Shown: positions 31,945 through 41,003, counted from the first letter of the stretch. The stretch is 64,000 nt of DNA from Polynucleobacter sp. UB-Tiil-W10 (GCF_018881605.1 NZ_JACVPZ010000001.1:1922001-1986000), one strand, 5' to 3'. Notes: a model not told the origin generated them from the sequence alone. Numbers and translations are program-made.

Positions 31945-32481
31945 ATGACGCCTGCTGACTTACACGCATTACCTGCACCCCAATTTTGGCGAAGAGTGTC
32001 ATGCTGTCTTTATGAGCAGCTGGTACTACTTGGCGTATTCGCCCTGACCTTTTTAGTTCCCAACCTGGTTCTGGGTATTTTGTTTGGCATCTCATTACCG
32101 AGTTGGCTTACCTTCTTGTACCTCTATGCTGTCTTGGGTATTTATTTTGTCTGGTACTGGACCAAATCAGGTCAAACACTTGCCATGCAAACGTGGCGTG
32201 TTCGCATTATTGGGCGGGATGGATTTAATCTCACCAAGAGACAAGCCTTTTGGCGCTACGTCTATGGCTCACTCTGGTTAATCCCCTGCGTTCTGTTGCA
32301 ATGGGCTTTTCATCTAGAGAAGTGGCAGATTATAGAAATGCTCTTTACTGTGGCACTCTTAATTTGGCCTTTAAGCATTTATCTGGATCGTCAGAATATT
32401 TTGTTTCGTCAAAGTCTTCCCGACCGTTTGGCTGGCACTCGTTTAGTTGAGCTACCTAAAAATCTGGTCACTCTGACTTAG
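31945..32481 (+). CDS. RDD family membrane protein
   Basis: This 178-residue inner-membrane protein belongs to the RDD family (named for conserved Arg-Asp-Asp). It has about four hydrophobic segments: near residues 25-45, 50-70, 105-125 and 130-150. Conserved parts are FWRRVSCCLYEQLVLLG at the N-terminus, KSGQTLAMQTWRVRIIGRDG in the middle and RQSLPDRLAGTRLVELP at the end. Members are proposed to act as transporters or membrane adaptors, but the role here is unknown. It is the fourth gene of the sigma factor operon, 8 bp after the DUF3106 gene, and converges on the FtsX-type permease. Confidence 0.88.
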   Translation: MTPADLHALPAPQFWRRVSCCLYEQLVLLGVFALTFLVPNLVLGILFGISLPSWLTFLYLYAVLGIYFVWYWTKSGQTLAMQTWRVRIIGRDGFNLTKRQAFWRYVYGSLWLIPCVLLQWAFHLEKWQIIEMLFTVALLIWPLSIYLDRQNILFRQSLPDRLAGTRLVELPKNLVTLT

Positions 32482-32503
32482 TAGCCCTACTTAGTAAGCT
32501 TAC

Positions 32504-34990
32504 TCAAGCTTCCCGCAGACATTCGACTGCAGTAGCATTCTGAATTCTCTTCTGGAATCGATATCCGGACATTACACAAGCGCCGACGCCAAATGCAACG
32601 CCCATGATGAGCGCCTCTCCAAAAGCATTAAATTGAATCTCCATCACGTAGCGACCTAGTGCCCAGGCAGCAATACCAGATGCCAGTCCAGCCAATAGAC
32701 CGGCCAACAGTCCGATCATCACTAATTCAATATTTGCAATTTTCGACAAAATGTTTCGTGAAGCCCCTAAGGCTTTTAATAAGGCCGCATTACGATAACG
32801 CTCATCTTGGGTAGCCGCGATAGCCGACATTAAAACTAACATCGCTGCAGCGATCGTAAAAGCCAGCAACAAACCTAATACGGAGGAAAGCTTATTTAGT
32901 ACCTCCTGAATTTGTTGCAACGAGGCTGATACATCCACAATGGTTAAATTGGGATAAGTTTGGCTTAATTGAAAATCCAAAGATTCTTGCTTGGGAGGCT
33001 GATAGTAAGAGGTAATCCAAGACTGCGGCAAGGATTGCAACTGCGCAGCTGGCATGATGACAAAAAAGTTCACCCGCATTGAGCTCCAATCCAATTTTCG
33101 TAGGGAGGTAATAGGAGCAGTAATCTTTTCACCAGCAACCTCAAAACTGAGTTGATCACCCAGTTTCAATTTCAGGGTTTTGGCTATTCCGGTTTCCATT
33201 GATATTTGAGGCGCATCTCCCTCAATCCATTGACCCGAAATAATCTTGTTACCGAATGGCAATTGATCTGTGTAGGACAAATTAAATTCACGATCCAGTA
33301 AGCGCTTGGCATTCTCTTCTGCAAAATCATTGGGCGCAACGTCTTTACCGTTAATTTCAACCAAACGACCTCTGACCATGGGATAAAACTGCGGACTTGA
33401 AACACCTGCATCCTCAAGCGACTGAGTAAGCCCCTGTTTTTGCTCACCCTGAACATTAATCATGAAACGATTAGGTGCATCACTGGGAATATTGCCTTGC
33501 CAGGCACTTAAAAAATCAGCCCGTAATAGAAGAACCAGTATTAGCGCCATGAGTGCAATACCGAGTGCGGTAATTTGTACTACCGCAAGACCCGTTCTTC
33601 GCCCTTGAGACAAAATCACAAATCCAAATGCAAAACATTGGGTACGTATGGTACTCAGAAGACGCAAAGTACACCAAGATACAAAGGCAAAAACTACAAT
33701 TGCAGCGCCAAAACTCAGACCGGTCCACAAAGCCAACTTCCAATCACGTGCAGCGAGCATGATTAAAGATGCGCTCGCACCTAAACCACACAAGGCGGTC
33801 CAAAAAGTGGAAATGCTGATGCCATCAAATTCTTTTCTAATCAGCCGGATGGGAGGAACCTTGACCAAACTAAAGATTGCAGGACCAGCAAAACCAAACA
33901 ATAAAAACCAAGCGACCAACACACTCCAAAGGACGGGCCAAAGAGAGACGGATGGCAGTTCAGCCATCACCAAATTGCCCAATAGTAGCGTTAGGATATG
34001 TTGCCCAAGGTAACCTAATAGTGAACCTATAAACGCTGCAATGAGGCCCAGGCCGATAAGAGTCTGCGCTTGTCGCCTCAGGATCATGCTTGAGCTAGCC
34101 CCGAGACATTTGAGGACAGCGCACGCATCTGCTTGCTTGCGTGTGTAGCGGTGCGCAGATAACGCTATAGCAACTGCTGCCACCATAGCAGTCAATAACG
34201 CGATGAGGGACAAGAATCGATCTGCACGCTCAAGCGTCTTTCTCATCATGGGCTGTGCAGTCTCCAGAGTTTCTATACGAATACCCTTCAACCCATCTTT
34301 TTCAATATATTGGTTGGCCCATGAACCATAGGAGCTTATTTGCTCATCAGAGCCTGCCAAAAGTAAACGATAGGTCACCCTGCTACCAAGGCCAATCAGG
34401 CCGGTATCACTTAAGTCCGCTATTGACATCATGACTCGAGGAGCGAAATTCATAAAACCAGCGCCACGATCGAGTTCACGCTCTAAAACGCCGCCAATCA
34501 CAAAGGTCTTTTGACCAAGGCGTATGGGATCGCCTTCTTTTGCATGCAAGCTTGCCAGCATGGCAGGATCAACCCATACAAACCCGCTATCTGGCCCAGA
34601 AGCAAGGGTCTTCATTTGTGTGCTGGACTGAACACGCAACTCGCCCCGGAGTGGGTATTGAGGGCTCACTGCTTTTAGCGAAGCTAATTTGCTATGAGCG
34701 CCAACGCTTGCCATACTTGGGAATACTACTGTTTGGGCAATCTGTAAATTTTTGCCTCTTGCCTCATCTAAAAAAAGATTGGGTAACGGCTGGTCAGAAA
34801 CGATTAGTAAATCTGACGCCAAGAGTTGACGAGCATCGAAGGCAAACGCTCTTTGCATGCGATCAGCCAAAAAGCTGACACTAGAAAGTGCTGTAACAGA
34901 GAGCGTTAGCGCAACGAGCAACCAAGCTAACTCGCTTGAGCGCACATCACGCTTCAAGCCATCCAAGAAACGAAAAATGGATTTAATCAA
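32504..34990 (-). CDS. FtsX-like ABC transporter permease, YbbP type
   Basis: This 828-residue permease has the layout of YbbP/FtsX-like proteins: an N-terminal membrane helix (about residues 20-40), a large periplasmic domain, a block of three or four helices (about residues 260-400), further helices near residues 400-490, a second periplasmic domain and three C-terminal helices (about residues 700-815). Two FtsX modules are therefore present. YbbP works with the ATPase YbbA, probably in lipid or lipoprotein handling in the envelope. No ybbA homologue or tesA lies next to it here. The stop of the SDR gene upstream overlaps its start by four bases. Confidence 0.87.
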   Translation of the reverse strand: MIKSIFRFLDGLKRDVRSSELAWLLVALTLSVTALSSVSFLADRMQRAFAFDARQLLASDLLIVSDQPLPNLFLDEARGKNLQIAQTVVFPSMASVGAHSKLASLKAVSPQYPLRGELRVQSSTQMKTLASGPDSGFVWVDPAMLASLHAKEGDPIRLGQKTFVIGGVLERELDRGAGFMNFAPRVMMSIADLSDTGLIGLGSRVTYRLLLAGSDEQISSYGSWANQYIEKDGLKGIRIETLETAQPMMRKTLERADRFLSLIALLTAMVAAVAIALSAHRYTRKQADACAVLKCLGASSSMILRRQAQTLIGLGLIAAFIGSLLGYLGQHILTLLLGNLVMAELPSVSLWPVLWSVLVAWFLLFGFAGPAIFSLVKVPPIRLIRKEFDGISISTFWTALCGLGASASLIMLAARDWKLALWTGLSFGAAIVVFAFVSWCTLRLLSTIRTQCFAFGFVILSQGRRTGLAVVQITALGIALMALILVLLLRADFLSAWQGNIPSDAPNRFMINVQGEQKQGLTQSLEDAGVSSPQFYPMVRGRLVEINGKDVAPNDFAEENAKRLLDREFNLSYTDQLPFGNKIISGQWIEGDAPQISMETGIAKTLKLKLGDQLSFEVAGEKITAPITSLRKLDWSSMRVNFFVIMPAAQLQSLPQSWITSYYQPPKQESLDFQLSQTYPNLTIVDVSASLQQIQEVLNKLSSVLGLLLAFTIAAAMLVLMSAIAATQDERYRNAALLKALGASRNILSKIANIELVMIGLLAGLLAGLASGIAAWALGRYVMEIQFNAFGEALIMGVAFGVGACVMSGYRFQKRIQNATAVECLREA

Positions 34991-35772
34991 ATTGCTTGGA
35001 TTTGCCCGCCATCAACGCGCATGACGGTACCCGTAATGAAAGAGGCATTTTGGCTGGCTAAGAATGCAGCTGCATCACCATACTCTTTGGGATCACCATA
35101 TCTTCCCATCGGAATTTGTCTTAAGCTTGCTTTGACCACATCTTCATAGCTTGTCCCCTCACGTTTTGCACGCGCTTCGTCCAACTGGCGCAGACGATCG
35201 GTTGCGACTCTACCTGGCATGATCACATTGACGGTAACGCCTTCTGCAGCAACCTCTGCTGCCAATGTTTTGGACCATGCAAGCAATGCTGCACGCAAAG
35301 TGTTGGAGATAGCTAAATTTTTAATCGGCGCAATAGCACCCGATGTAGTGCTGGTAATGATTCGACCCCATTTGCGCTGACGCATGCCAGGCAATACGCG
35401 ATCGGTTATGGCGATGAGTGACAACACCATATCGTTAAAGCTCTTTTGCCAAAGCGCAGGATCTTGACCAGCAGCCGGTGTTGGCGGAGGTCCGCCCGTG
35501 TTATTAATCAGGATATCAATAGGGCCCAATTCTTGCTCGACCTTGGATATCAACCCATCAATAACGGATGCATCCGCAAGATCCCAACTAAGAGCAAGCG
35601 CTTTACCCCCGGCGGCTTCAATTAATCTCACGGATTCCTGCAAACCTTCAGGATTGCGTCCGGTCACTGCAACATTAACGCCCTCTTTTGCTAATGACAC
35701 TGCCATAGCTTGTCCTAAGCCACGACTAGAAGCAATGACCAAGGCAACCTTACCCTTTAATCCTAAATCCAT
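34987..35772 (-). CDS. SDR family protein with altered catalytic motif
   Basis: This 261-residue short-chain dehydrogenase/reductase has the nucleotide-binding pattern ASSRGLGQAMA (about residues 14-24) in place of the usual TGxxxGxG, and NNTGG (about residues 89-93) in place of NNAG. The catalytic serine is seen in TSTTSGA (about residue 143). The expected YxxxK is replaced by a segment reading ISNTLRAALLAWSK (about residues 154-167), so the Tyr and Lys are not in their normal places. This occurs in a known divergent SDR subgroup. Reaction and substrate are unknown. It overlaps the permease gene by four bases and follows a TctC-type gene by 29 bp. Confidence 0.85.
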   Translation of the reverse strand: MDLGLKGKVALVIASSRGLGQAMAVSLAKEGVNVAVTGRNPEGLQESVRLIEAAGGKALALSWDLADASVIDGLISKVEQELGPIDILINNTGGPPPTPAAGQDPALWQKSFNDMVLSLIAITDRVLPGMRQRKWGRIITSTTSGAIAPIKNLAISNTLRAALLAWSKTLAAEVAAEGVTVNVIMPGRVATDRLRQLDEARAKREGTSYEDVVKASLRQIPMGRYGDPKEYGDAAAFLASQNASFITGTVMRVDGGQIQAI

Positions 35773-35801
35773 TTTGTCTCCAAATGCGAATGCGTATATT
35801 T

Positions 35802-36803
35802 TTAATCTAACTGCAATTTTTGCTTAGCAACCACTTCTTTATAAACCGTGTACTCCGCTTTAATTTCTTTTGCAAAGGCTTCTGAGCCATTTACATTAAT
35901 CAAGGAGCCAGTATCTTCAATACGTTTTTTTACAGCAGGATCAGCAACTACTTTTTGCAAGGCGGCAGTGTACTTATCTACGATCTCTTTTGGCATTCCT
36001 GCCGGACCCAAAAGACCGTAATAAGCCATCCGATTTACCGGTGCTAAGCCGACTTCAGCAAAAGTGGGTACATTTGGCAATTGCGCTAAACGCTTTGGAG
36101 CCGCAACGACGATTGGAACCAGCTTGCCATCTTTAATAAATGGCAATGAGGATGGCAAATTATCAAAGATCATCGAAACTTGTCCACCGACCGTATCGGC
36201 TAGTGCGGGGCCTGCTCCACGATAAGGGATGTGAACAATAAAGACGCCCGTTAAACTTTTAAATAACTCGGTTTGTAGATGACCGATGCCGCCAGTACCA
36301 GAGCTTGAATAAGAATACTTACCAGGATTAGTCTTCAATACCTCCATAAAGGTCTTAAAGTCTTTAGCAGGGAAAGAAGGATTTACGGCAATGATGTTTG
36401 GTGTTGCAGCTATATTGCTAATGGCTGTGAAATCCGTGACCGGATCGTAACCAATCTTTGGATTAATGGCCGGATTAGCAGCGGTCGTTGATACAGTAGC
36501 CATGCCAATGGTGTAACCATCTTTAGGGGCTCGCATAACCTCTAAGGCACCTATAGAGCCACCGCCACCCGCTTTATTCTCGACAATGACTGGTTGACCT
36601 AACTGACGCCCCAAAGCATCTCCTACAGCGCGAGCAATGATGTCAGTGCTGCCACCGGGCGCAAATGGAACGACTAAACGAATCGGTTTATTGGGAAAGC
36701 TTTGCGCGTGAACACTTCCGACGCAAATCATTGCAGAGACTATGGACAGGAATGTCGCTGCCGCTATCTTTCTTGGGGCAAATTGAGTTGAAAACAATTT
36801 CAT
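35802..36803 (-). CDS. Bug/TctC family periplasmic substrate-binding protein
   Basis: This 333-residue protein has a signal peptide (about residues 1-33, ending SVHAQ) and a Bug (Bordetella uptake gene)/TctC fold. The landmarks are FPNKPIRLVVPFAPGGSTDIIARA (in part, about residues 35-58), VIVENKAGGGGSIGA and PYRGAGPALADTVGGQVSMIFDN. Such proteins bind small carboxylates or aromatic acids in the periplasm for tripartite TctAB transporters, but many exist as orphans. No tctA or tctB is found in the window, so the ligand is unknown. It lies 29 bp before the SDR gene and 4 bp after the lipoprotein gene of the Mla-like operon. Confidence 0.93.
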   Translation of the reverse strand: MKLFSTQFAPRKIAAATFLSIVSAMICVGSVHAQSFPNKPIRLVVPFAPGGSTDIIARAVGDALGRQLGQPVIVENKAGGGGSIGALEVMRAPKDGYTIGMATVSTTAANPAINPKIGYDPVTDFTAISNIAATPNIIAVNPSFPAKDFKTFMEVLKTNPGKYSYSSSGTGGIGHLQTELFKSLTGVFIVHIPYRGAGPALADTVGGQVSMIFDNLPSSLPFIKDGKLVPIVVAAPKRLAQLPNVPTFAEVGLAPVNRMAYYGLLGPAGMPKEIVDKYTAALQKVVADPAVKKRIEDTGSLINVNGSEAFAKEIKAEYTVYKEVVAKQKLQLD

Positions 36804-36807
36804 ATGA

Positions 36808-37434
36808 TTATTGACCTAAGGGTTTTGGTAAATTGCCGGCATATTTATAGAGCTGAGCCTCGTATTCATTCAAGATCTGAGCAAAAGCTTCTTGCTGACC
36901 TAACACTAGAGCCTCGGGCGTATTGTCTTTGAGAGCAACGCGCTTGGTGTAACGATTTGCACCAATCAAGGGGTTTATTTTTCCTGCACTAGTGGCGCTT
37001 AGGAAAAACTCAACGCTAACCACAGCTTCTGGCTGGTTTCGATAGTCGCCATAAAACTCTTCAACCGTTGCTTGTAAGTAATAGTAAGGGAAGAAACTAT
37101 TACTTTGCCCTACTGTCGCAGAGAAAATATTTGCCTTGTTCAACCATTGACGCTCAGCATTTCCAATCATTTCAGCGGGAATGGTGGTGTACACGTTATA
37201 AAAATCTTTTTCGTAACGTTGATCGCCCGTACGGTAAACCAAAGATCTGCCATCAAAAGGCGGCGTCACTGAGACAGAACCCATCTTTAGCCAGACATCT
37301 GTACGAGCAGTTCGTGGCGCAGCAGTTCTTTCTGGGGACACCATCCAAGTGGTAGGACCCACCGGTGGCCTAGTAGGCAAGGAACAAGATACCAGCCCTA
37401 AGAGAGCAAAGGAAAATAGAATGCGCTTGATCAT
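36808..37434 (-). CDS. ABC-type transport auxiliary lipoprotein (PqiC-like)
   Basis: This 208-residue outer-membrane lipoprotein has a signal peptide with the lipobox LVSC (Cys at about residue 17). The domain is of the PqiC/DUF330 ABC-type transport auxiliary family, with RTDVWLKMGSVSVTPPFDGRSLVYR and the YDVYNV-like FYNVYTTIP segment. It overlaps the MlaD-like gene by four bases and is the last of four genes that encode a lipid-transport system. It probably provides the outer-membrane end of the MCE channel; that is inferred from PqiABC. Confidence 0.88.
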   Translation of the reverse strand: MIKRILFSFALLGLVSCSLPTRPPVGPTTWMVSPERTAAPRTARTDVWLKMGSVSVTPPFDGRSLVYRTGDQRYEKDFYNVYTTIPAEMIGNAERQWLNKANIFSATVGQSNSFFPYYYLQATVEEFYGDYRNQPEAVVSVEFFLSATSAGKINPLIGANRYTKRVALKDNTPEALVLGQQEAFAQILNEYEAQLYKYAGNLPKPLGQ

Positions 37435-38360
37435 TTCTTCGCTCCAGACTGACCAGCTGCGCCATTAGGTGGGGTAATTTTTTGCGGTGGATCGCTCCAA
37501 ATGAGGCTTGATGGTGATTGACTTGCAATGCGGCTAAATTCATTTAAATTCTCGCTAGCTTGCTTAATGTTTTCCATCGTCAATACAGTGTCACCCTGAA
37601 CACTAGTAATGGTTTGACGCAGGGAAGTAGTTGCCGCCGCCAATTCACGCATCAAGACACCAATCTCCTCCTTGTCAGTTGCCTTAGCAATGCGCGCCAT
37701 GATGACATTTAACTGTTTGACAGATTCAATTACACCTTCGTTGTCTTTGCCATTACCGGCCATCAATACATTGAGATTGCCCAACAATGCATCCAATTTT
37801 TTCTGGGTGCCATCGATATTAATATCATTGAGTGCGCCGATGAGCTTTTGAATACCAGAAATAATTTCATCAGCCTGGTTGGGCATGGAAGGAATTACTG
37901 GGTACTCAGGCGTCCATGAAAAAGGGAGTATCTGCGTATCCGCTGTACTGGAAACAAAATCAAACTCAATGTAATTCACCCCCGTAATACCCATCGATTT
38001 AACACGAGCCCGTAAATGATTTTTTACAAACTCACTAATTTGCTCAGCATTTACCTTATCGCCAAAAATTTGCATCCTGACAACAACATACTGGCGTCGC
38101 TCATGAAAAGGTAAATCCCTTTCGTAAATATCCCCTGATAAGCCGATCGAAGTTACCTGACCGATCTTGACCCCACGGAATCGAACGGCAGCACCAGCAT
38201 CCAATCCAGTAACGGATTGTTTGATGTAAGTCTCAACCATGAAGGATTTTTGGAAGAATTTGCCTCCACCAAAAATGAGAATCACAGCAATCAGTACACC
38301 AATTGCTGCGAGCACAAAAGCGCCTAAGCGAAAATAATTGGGATTTGCGTTATTGCTCAT
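37431..38360 (-). CDS. MlaD family (MCE domain) lipid transport protein
   Basis: This 309-residue protein has one N-terminal membrane helix (about residues 12-32) and an MCE domain (about residues 40-120) that begins YIKQSVTGLDAGAAVRFRGVKIGQV. A helical coiled-coil region (about residues 165-285) follows. MCE proteins form rings or barrels that carry phospholipids across the periplasm. Its start overlaps the ATPase stop by four bases and its stop overlaps the lipoprotein start by four, so the operon is tightly coupled. Confidence 0.92.
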   Translation of the reverse strand: MSNNANPNYFRLGAFVLAAIGVLIAVILIFGGGKFFQKSFMVETYIKQSVTGLDAGAAVRFRGVKIGQVTSIGLSGDIYERDLPFHERRQYVVVRMQIFGDKVNAEQISEFVKNHLRARVKSMGITGVNYIEFDFVSSTADTQILPFSWTPEYPVIPSMPNQADEIISGIQKLIGALNDINIDGTQKKLDALLGNLNVLMAGNGKDNEGVIESVKQLNVIMARIAKATDKEEIGVLMRELAAATTSLRQTITSVQGDTVLTMENIKQASENLNEFSRIASQSPSSLIWSDPPQKITPPNGAAGQSGAKK

Positions 38361-39145
38361 GCTGCGTCCTTGCTCATAATACGATTGAAGAATTGATGCA
38401 CCCGCGGATCTTTACTGGTATCGCGCAGCACTTTAGGATCACCCTCAGCAATGATCCCTTTAGCACCCTTATCCAGCATGATCACCTTGTCAGCAATCGC
38501 ATAGATACTAGCCAGCTCATGGGATACGATGACAAAGGTGATGCCCAAGTTTTTGGATAAATCCTGGATCGTGCTATCGAGATCAGCAGAGGTGATTGGA
38601 TCTAGGCCAGCAGATGGCTCATCTAAGAATAAAATTTTTGGATCCAGCGCCATCGCCCTAGCGATCGCCGCCCGCTTTTGCATGCCCCCACTAATTTCAC
38701 TGGGCATGTAAGACTCATAAGGCAATAGACCGACTAAGTCGAGCTTACAGCGAGCCAATAAATCCATTTGAGCTTGTGTTAGCTGGGTATATTCCTGCAT
38801 AAACAAAGTAACGTTATCGAGCAGATTCATTGAGCCGAACAAGGCGCCTTGTTGGTACATCACGCCAAAACTGGTCATGATGTTCTGGCGTTCCGCCCCA
38901 AGTGCGGTAGTGATGTTTTGACCTTCAATAAGAACATCGCCAGCTAGGGGCTGATAAAGACCAAATAAGTTTTTTAATAAACTGGACTTACCACAACCTG
39001 AACCACCTAGAATTACGAAAATTTCACCATAGTTCACTGTGAAATTCAGGTTCTGCATGAGAACGTTGGAGCCATAACCCACAGTGAGGTTTTGAACATC
39101 AATCGCGAATTCAGATTTATTCGGAGATTTTTGTGGCGTATCCAT
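38357..39145 (-). CDS. ABC transporter ATPase, MlaF-like
   Basis: This 262-residue cytoplasmic ATPase powers the lipid transporter encoded by its neighbours. The Walker A motif GGSGCGKSSLLKNLF is at about residues 47-61. The ABC signature EISGGMQKRAAIARA follows (about residues 154-168), then Walker B LFLDEPSAGLDPITSADL and the switch His in VIVSHELA. The variant signature SGGMQKR is typical of the MlaF group. It shares one base with the permease stop upstream. Confidence 0.95.
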   Translation of the reverse strand: MDTPQKSPNKSEFAIDVQNLTVGYGSNVLMQNLNFTVNYGEIFVILGGSGCGKSSLLKNLFGLYQPLAGDVLIEGQNITTALGAERQNIMTSFGVMYQQGALFGSMNLLDNVTLFMQEYTQLTQAQMDLLARCKLDLVGLLPYESYMPSEISGGMQKRAAIARAMALDPKILFLDEPSAGLDPITSADLDSTIQDLSKNLGITFVIVSHELASIYAIADKVIMLDKGAKGIIAEGDPKVLRDTSKDPRVHQFFNRIMSKDAA

Positions 39146-40323
39146 CAGAAACCTGTCTTATAGGAAATGAAGGCAAAAATACCGTCGACCAGCACAATCA
39201 AAACAATACTACTGACTACGGCTCGGGTTGCTGAAATACCAACTGCGGCTGCACCATTACCAGTTTGCATACCACGTAGACAACCAACTGCTGAAACAAC
39301 AACACCAAAAAGCGTTGCTTTAATTAAACCGGAGCCAATATCTTCGATATCTACTGCGGAGAGCATGCCGTTGTAGAAATTAACAAAAGGGATGCCATAA
39401 ATCAACATCGTCAGCATTGAGGAAAAAATACTGACGATATCGGCGAATAAAGTCAAAATAGGCGCAACCAAAATACCCGCTAAAACACGAGGCACAACCA
39501 AAAAACGAATCGGGCTTAGGCCACCAGAAACCAGCGCGTCTACCTCGCTATTGACAGTCATCGTGCCGATCTCGGCGGCAAATGCTGCAGAGGATCGCCC
39601 TGCTAACAAAATAGCCGTAATCAACGGGCCCATTTCTCGGACAATACCTAAGGCTGCCAGCGGGCCTACAAAAGATACGGCGCCAAACTGCTGCATACCA
39701 ATAGCCGCCTGGAAAGATAGAATGACGCCAATCAAGAACGATACCAGTCCAACGATTGGTAATGCTGCAATACCCGCTTGTACCGCGGCGTTAACGAAAT
39801 CTCCCCAACGTACTTGATTGGGGTAACGAACAGACCAAGCCAAATCCGCTGCAAGATGGCCGGTAAAGGTAATTAAGCCAACAGCATCATCAATTAAATT
39901 CTGAGCTGCCATTCCTGTGCTGACCACAAAACTTCTTTTAGGTTTTACAACAGGAACAGGAAATAAATTACTGATTGGATTGAATTCATTTAATAAAGGC
40001 TCATAGCGAGCATCTAAACCAACAACATCAAACTTTGCACCAGCAGTTGTTTGTGCCTCTTCAAGCCCAATCAGAAAAGCGATACCAGCGCCATCTAGAA
40101 AAGTAACTTTGGATACATCAAACAATAGCGACTTACTTTTGCTATCACCCTGCTTTAGCCAAGCATCTTGCGAGTCGCGAATTTGGGTCCAAACACCACC
40201 CAAGGAGTAGACGTTGACATTACCGCTCACCTGTACTTTCGCGTTATTGGCATCAGTCTGTGACCAAACCGCCACTGGGGGGTCTGAAACAGGGGAAATG
40301 GCTTGAGAATTGCTCATAGACAA
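39145..40323 (-). CDS. MlaE family permease with N-terminal STAS domain
   Basis: This 392-residue inner-membrane permease is of the MlaE type. An N-terminal STAS-like domain (about residues 25-120, with LLFDVSKVTFLDGAGIAFL) is fused to the permease domain (about residues 145-390), which has five or six helices. The conserved segment EIGTMTVNSEVDALVSGGLSPIRFLVVPRVLAG (in part, about residues 250-280) contacts the ATPase. In E. coli the STAS part is a separate protein, MlaB. It is the first gene of the four-gene operon. A second ATG two codons in is an equal candidate for the start. Confidence 0.93.
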   Translation of the reverse strand: MSMSNSQAISPVSDPPVAVWSQTDANNAKVQVSGNVNVYSLGGVWTQIRDSQDAWLKQGDSKSKSLLFDVSKVTFLDGAGIAFLIGLEEAQTTAGAKFDVVGLDARYEPLLNEFNPISNLFPVPVVKPKRSFVVSTGMAAQNLIDDAVGLITFTGHLAADLAWSVRYPNQVRWGDFVNAAVQAGIAALPIVGLVSFLIGVILSFQAAIGMQQFGAVSFVGPLAALGIVREMGPLITAILLAGRSSAAFAAEIGTMTVNSEVDALVSGGLSPIRFLVVPRVLAGILVAPILTLFADIVSIFSSMLTMLIYGIPFVNFYNGMLSAVDIEDIGSGLIKATLFGVVVSAVGCLRGMQTGNGAAAVGISATRAVVSSIVLIVLVDGIFAFISYKTGF

Positions 40324-40359
40324 ACTATAAGGGATCTATGTGAAAGTTATATAAAACGC

Positions 40360-40400
40360 CATAAAAAAGAAAAGGGCCCAGTTTTTCAACTAGGCCCTTT
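40360..40400 (-). terminator. Terminator downstream of tRNA-Arg
   Basis: AAAGGGCC (40371-40378) pairs with GGCCCTTT (40393-40400), with AGTT/AACT inside, and on the minus strand is followed by TCTTTTTT. It lies 8 bases after the tRNA-Arg 3' end and separates it from the Mla-like operon. Confidence 0.88.
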
Positions 40401-40407
40401 GATAAGG

Positions 40408-40484
40408 TGGTGCGGCTGGCAGGAATTGAACCCACGACCCCTTGGTTCGTAGCCAAGTACTCTATCCAGCTGAGCTACAGCCGC
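40408..40484 (-). tRNA. tRNA-Arg(ACG)
   Basis: The minus strand folds as a 77-nt tRNA with encoded CCA, acceptor stem GCGGCTG/CAGCCGC, and anticodon loop CTACGAA between CTTGG and CCAAG, which gives ACG. The T-arm reads GTTCAATTC. The A34 should be changed to inosine by TadA. greB begins 18 bp away on the other strand. Confidence 0.97.
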
Positions 40485-40502
40485 AACAGCCATAATTATG
40501 CC

Positions 40503-41003
40503 ATGGAAGAGAAGAACTACATCACACCGGCTGGTCACGAGCGCATCAAGAATGAGCTCCTACAGCTCCTAAACCTTGATAGACCCGAGGTTGTCAAGGT
40601 TGTCCACTGGGCCGCCAGCAATGGAGACCGATCAGAAAATGGGGACTATATCTACGGAAAAAAGCGTCTTAGAGAGATTGATAGACGGATCCGCTTCCTC
40701 AATAAACGCCTAGAATTTGCCGTGGTTGTCGATAATGCCGCCCGAAAATCAGGCGAAAGTGACTCCGATCAGGTGTTCTTTGGGGCTACTGTGACCTACT
40801 CTGCCCTTGAGGGGCCACAAGCCAATCAAAAGACTGGGATCACCATAGTCGGTGTTGATGAGGTTGATTTAGATAAGGGTCACGTCAGTTGGGTGTCGCC
40901 CATAGCAAAAGCCTTAATCAAATCTCGAATTGGGGATTGTGTCTTTATCCATACTCCAACTGGTCCTGCAGAAATTGAAATCTTAGATGTTCAATACCTT
41001 TAG
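40503..41003 (+). CDS. greB: Transcription elongation factor GreB
   Basis: GreB rescues backtracked RNA polymerase by stimulating transcript cleavage. The protein has 166 residues from ATG at 40503. The N-terminal coiled coil (about residues 5-75, with ITPAGHERIKNELLQLL and the acidic tip NGDRSENGDYIYGKKRLREIDRR) and the C-terminal FKBP-like domain (about residues 85-164) are complete. The frame stays open 32 codons further upstream, but that part is only the antisense of tRNA-Arg. The start has no Shine-Dalgarno and lies 18 bp from the tRNA, so its promoter must overlap the tRNA gene. Confidence 0.95.
   Translation: MEEKNYITPAGHERIKNELLQLLNLDRPEVVKVVHWAASNGDRSENGDYIYGKKRLREIDRRIRFLNKRLEFAVVVDNAARKSGESDSDQVFFGATVTYSALEGPQANQKTGITIVGVDEVDLDKGHVSWVSPIAKALIKSRIGDCVFIHTPTGPAEIEILDVQYL

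Noticed and set aside
40407-40502. N-terminal extension of greB by 32 codons
   Set aside because: It is the antisense reading of tRNA-Arg, a common false gene start; conserved GreB begins at the ATG at 40503.
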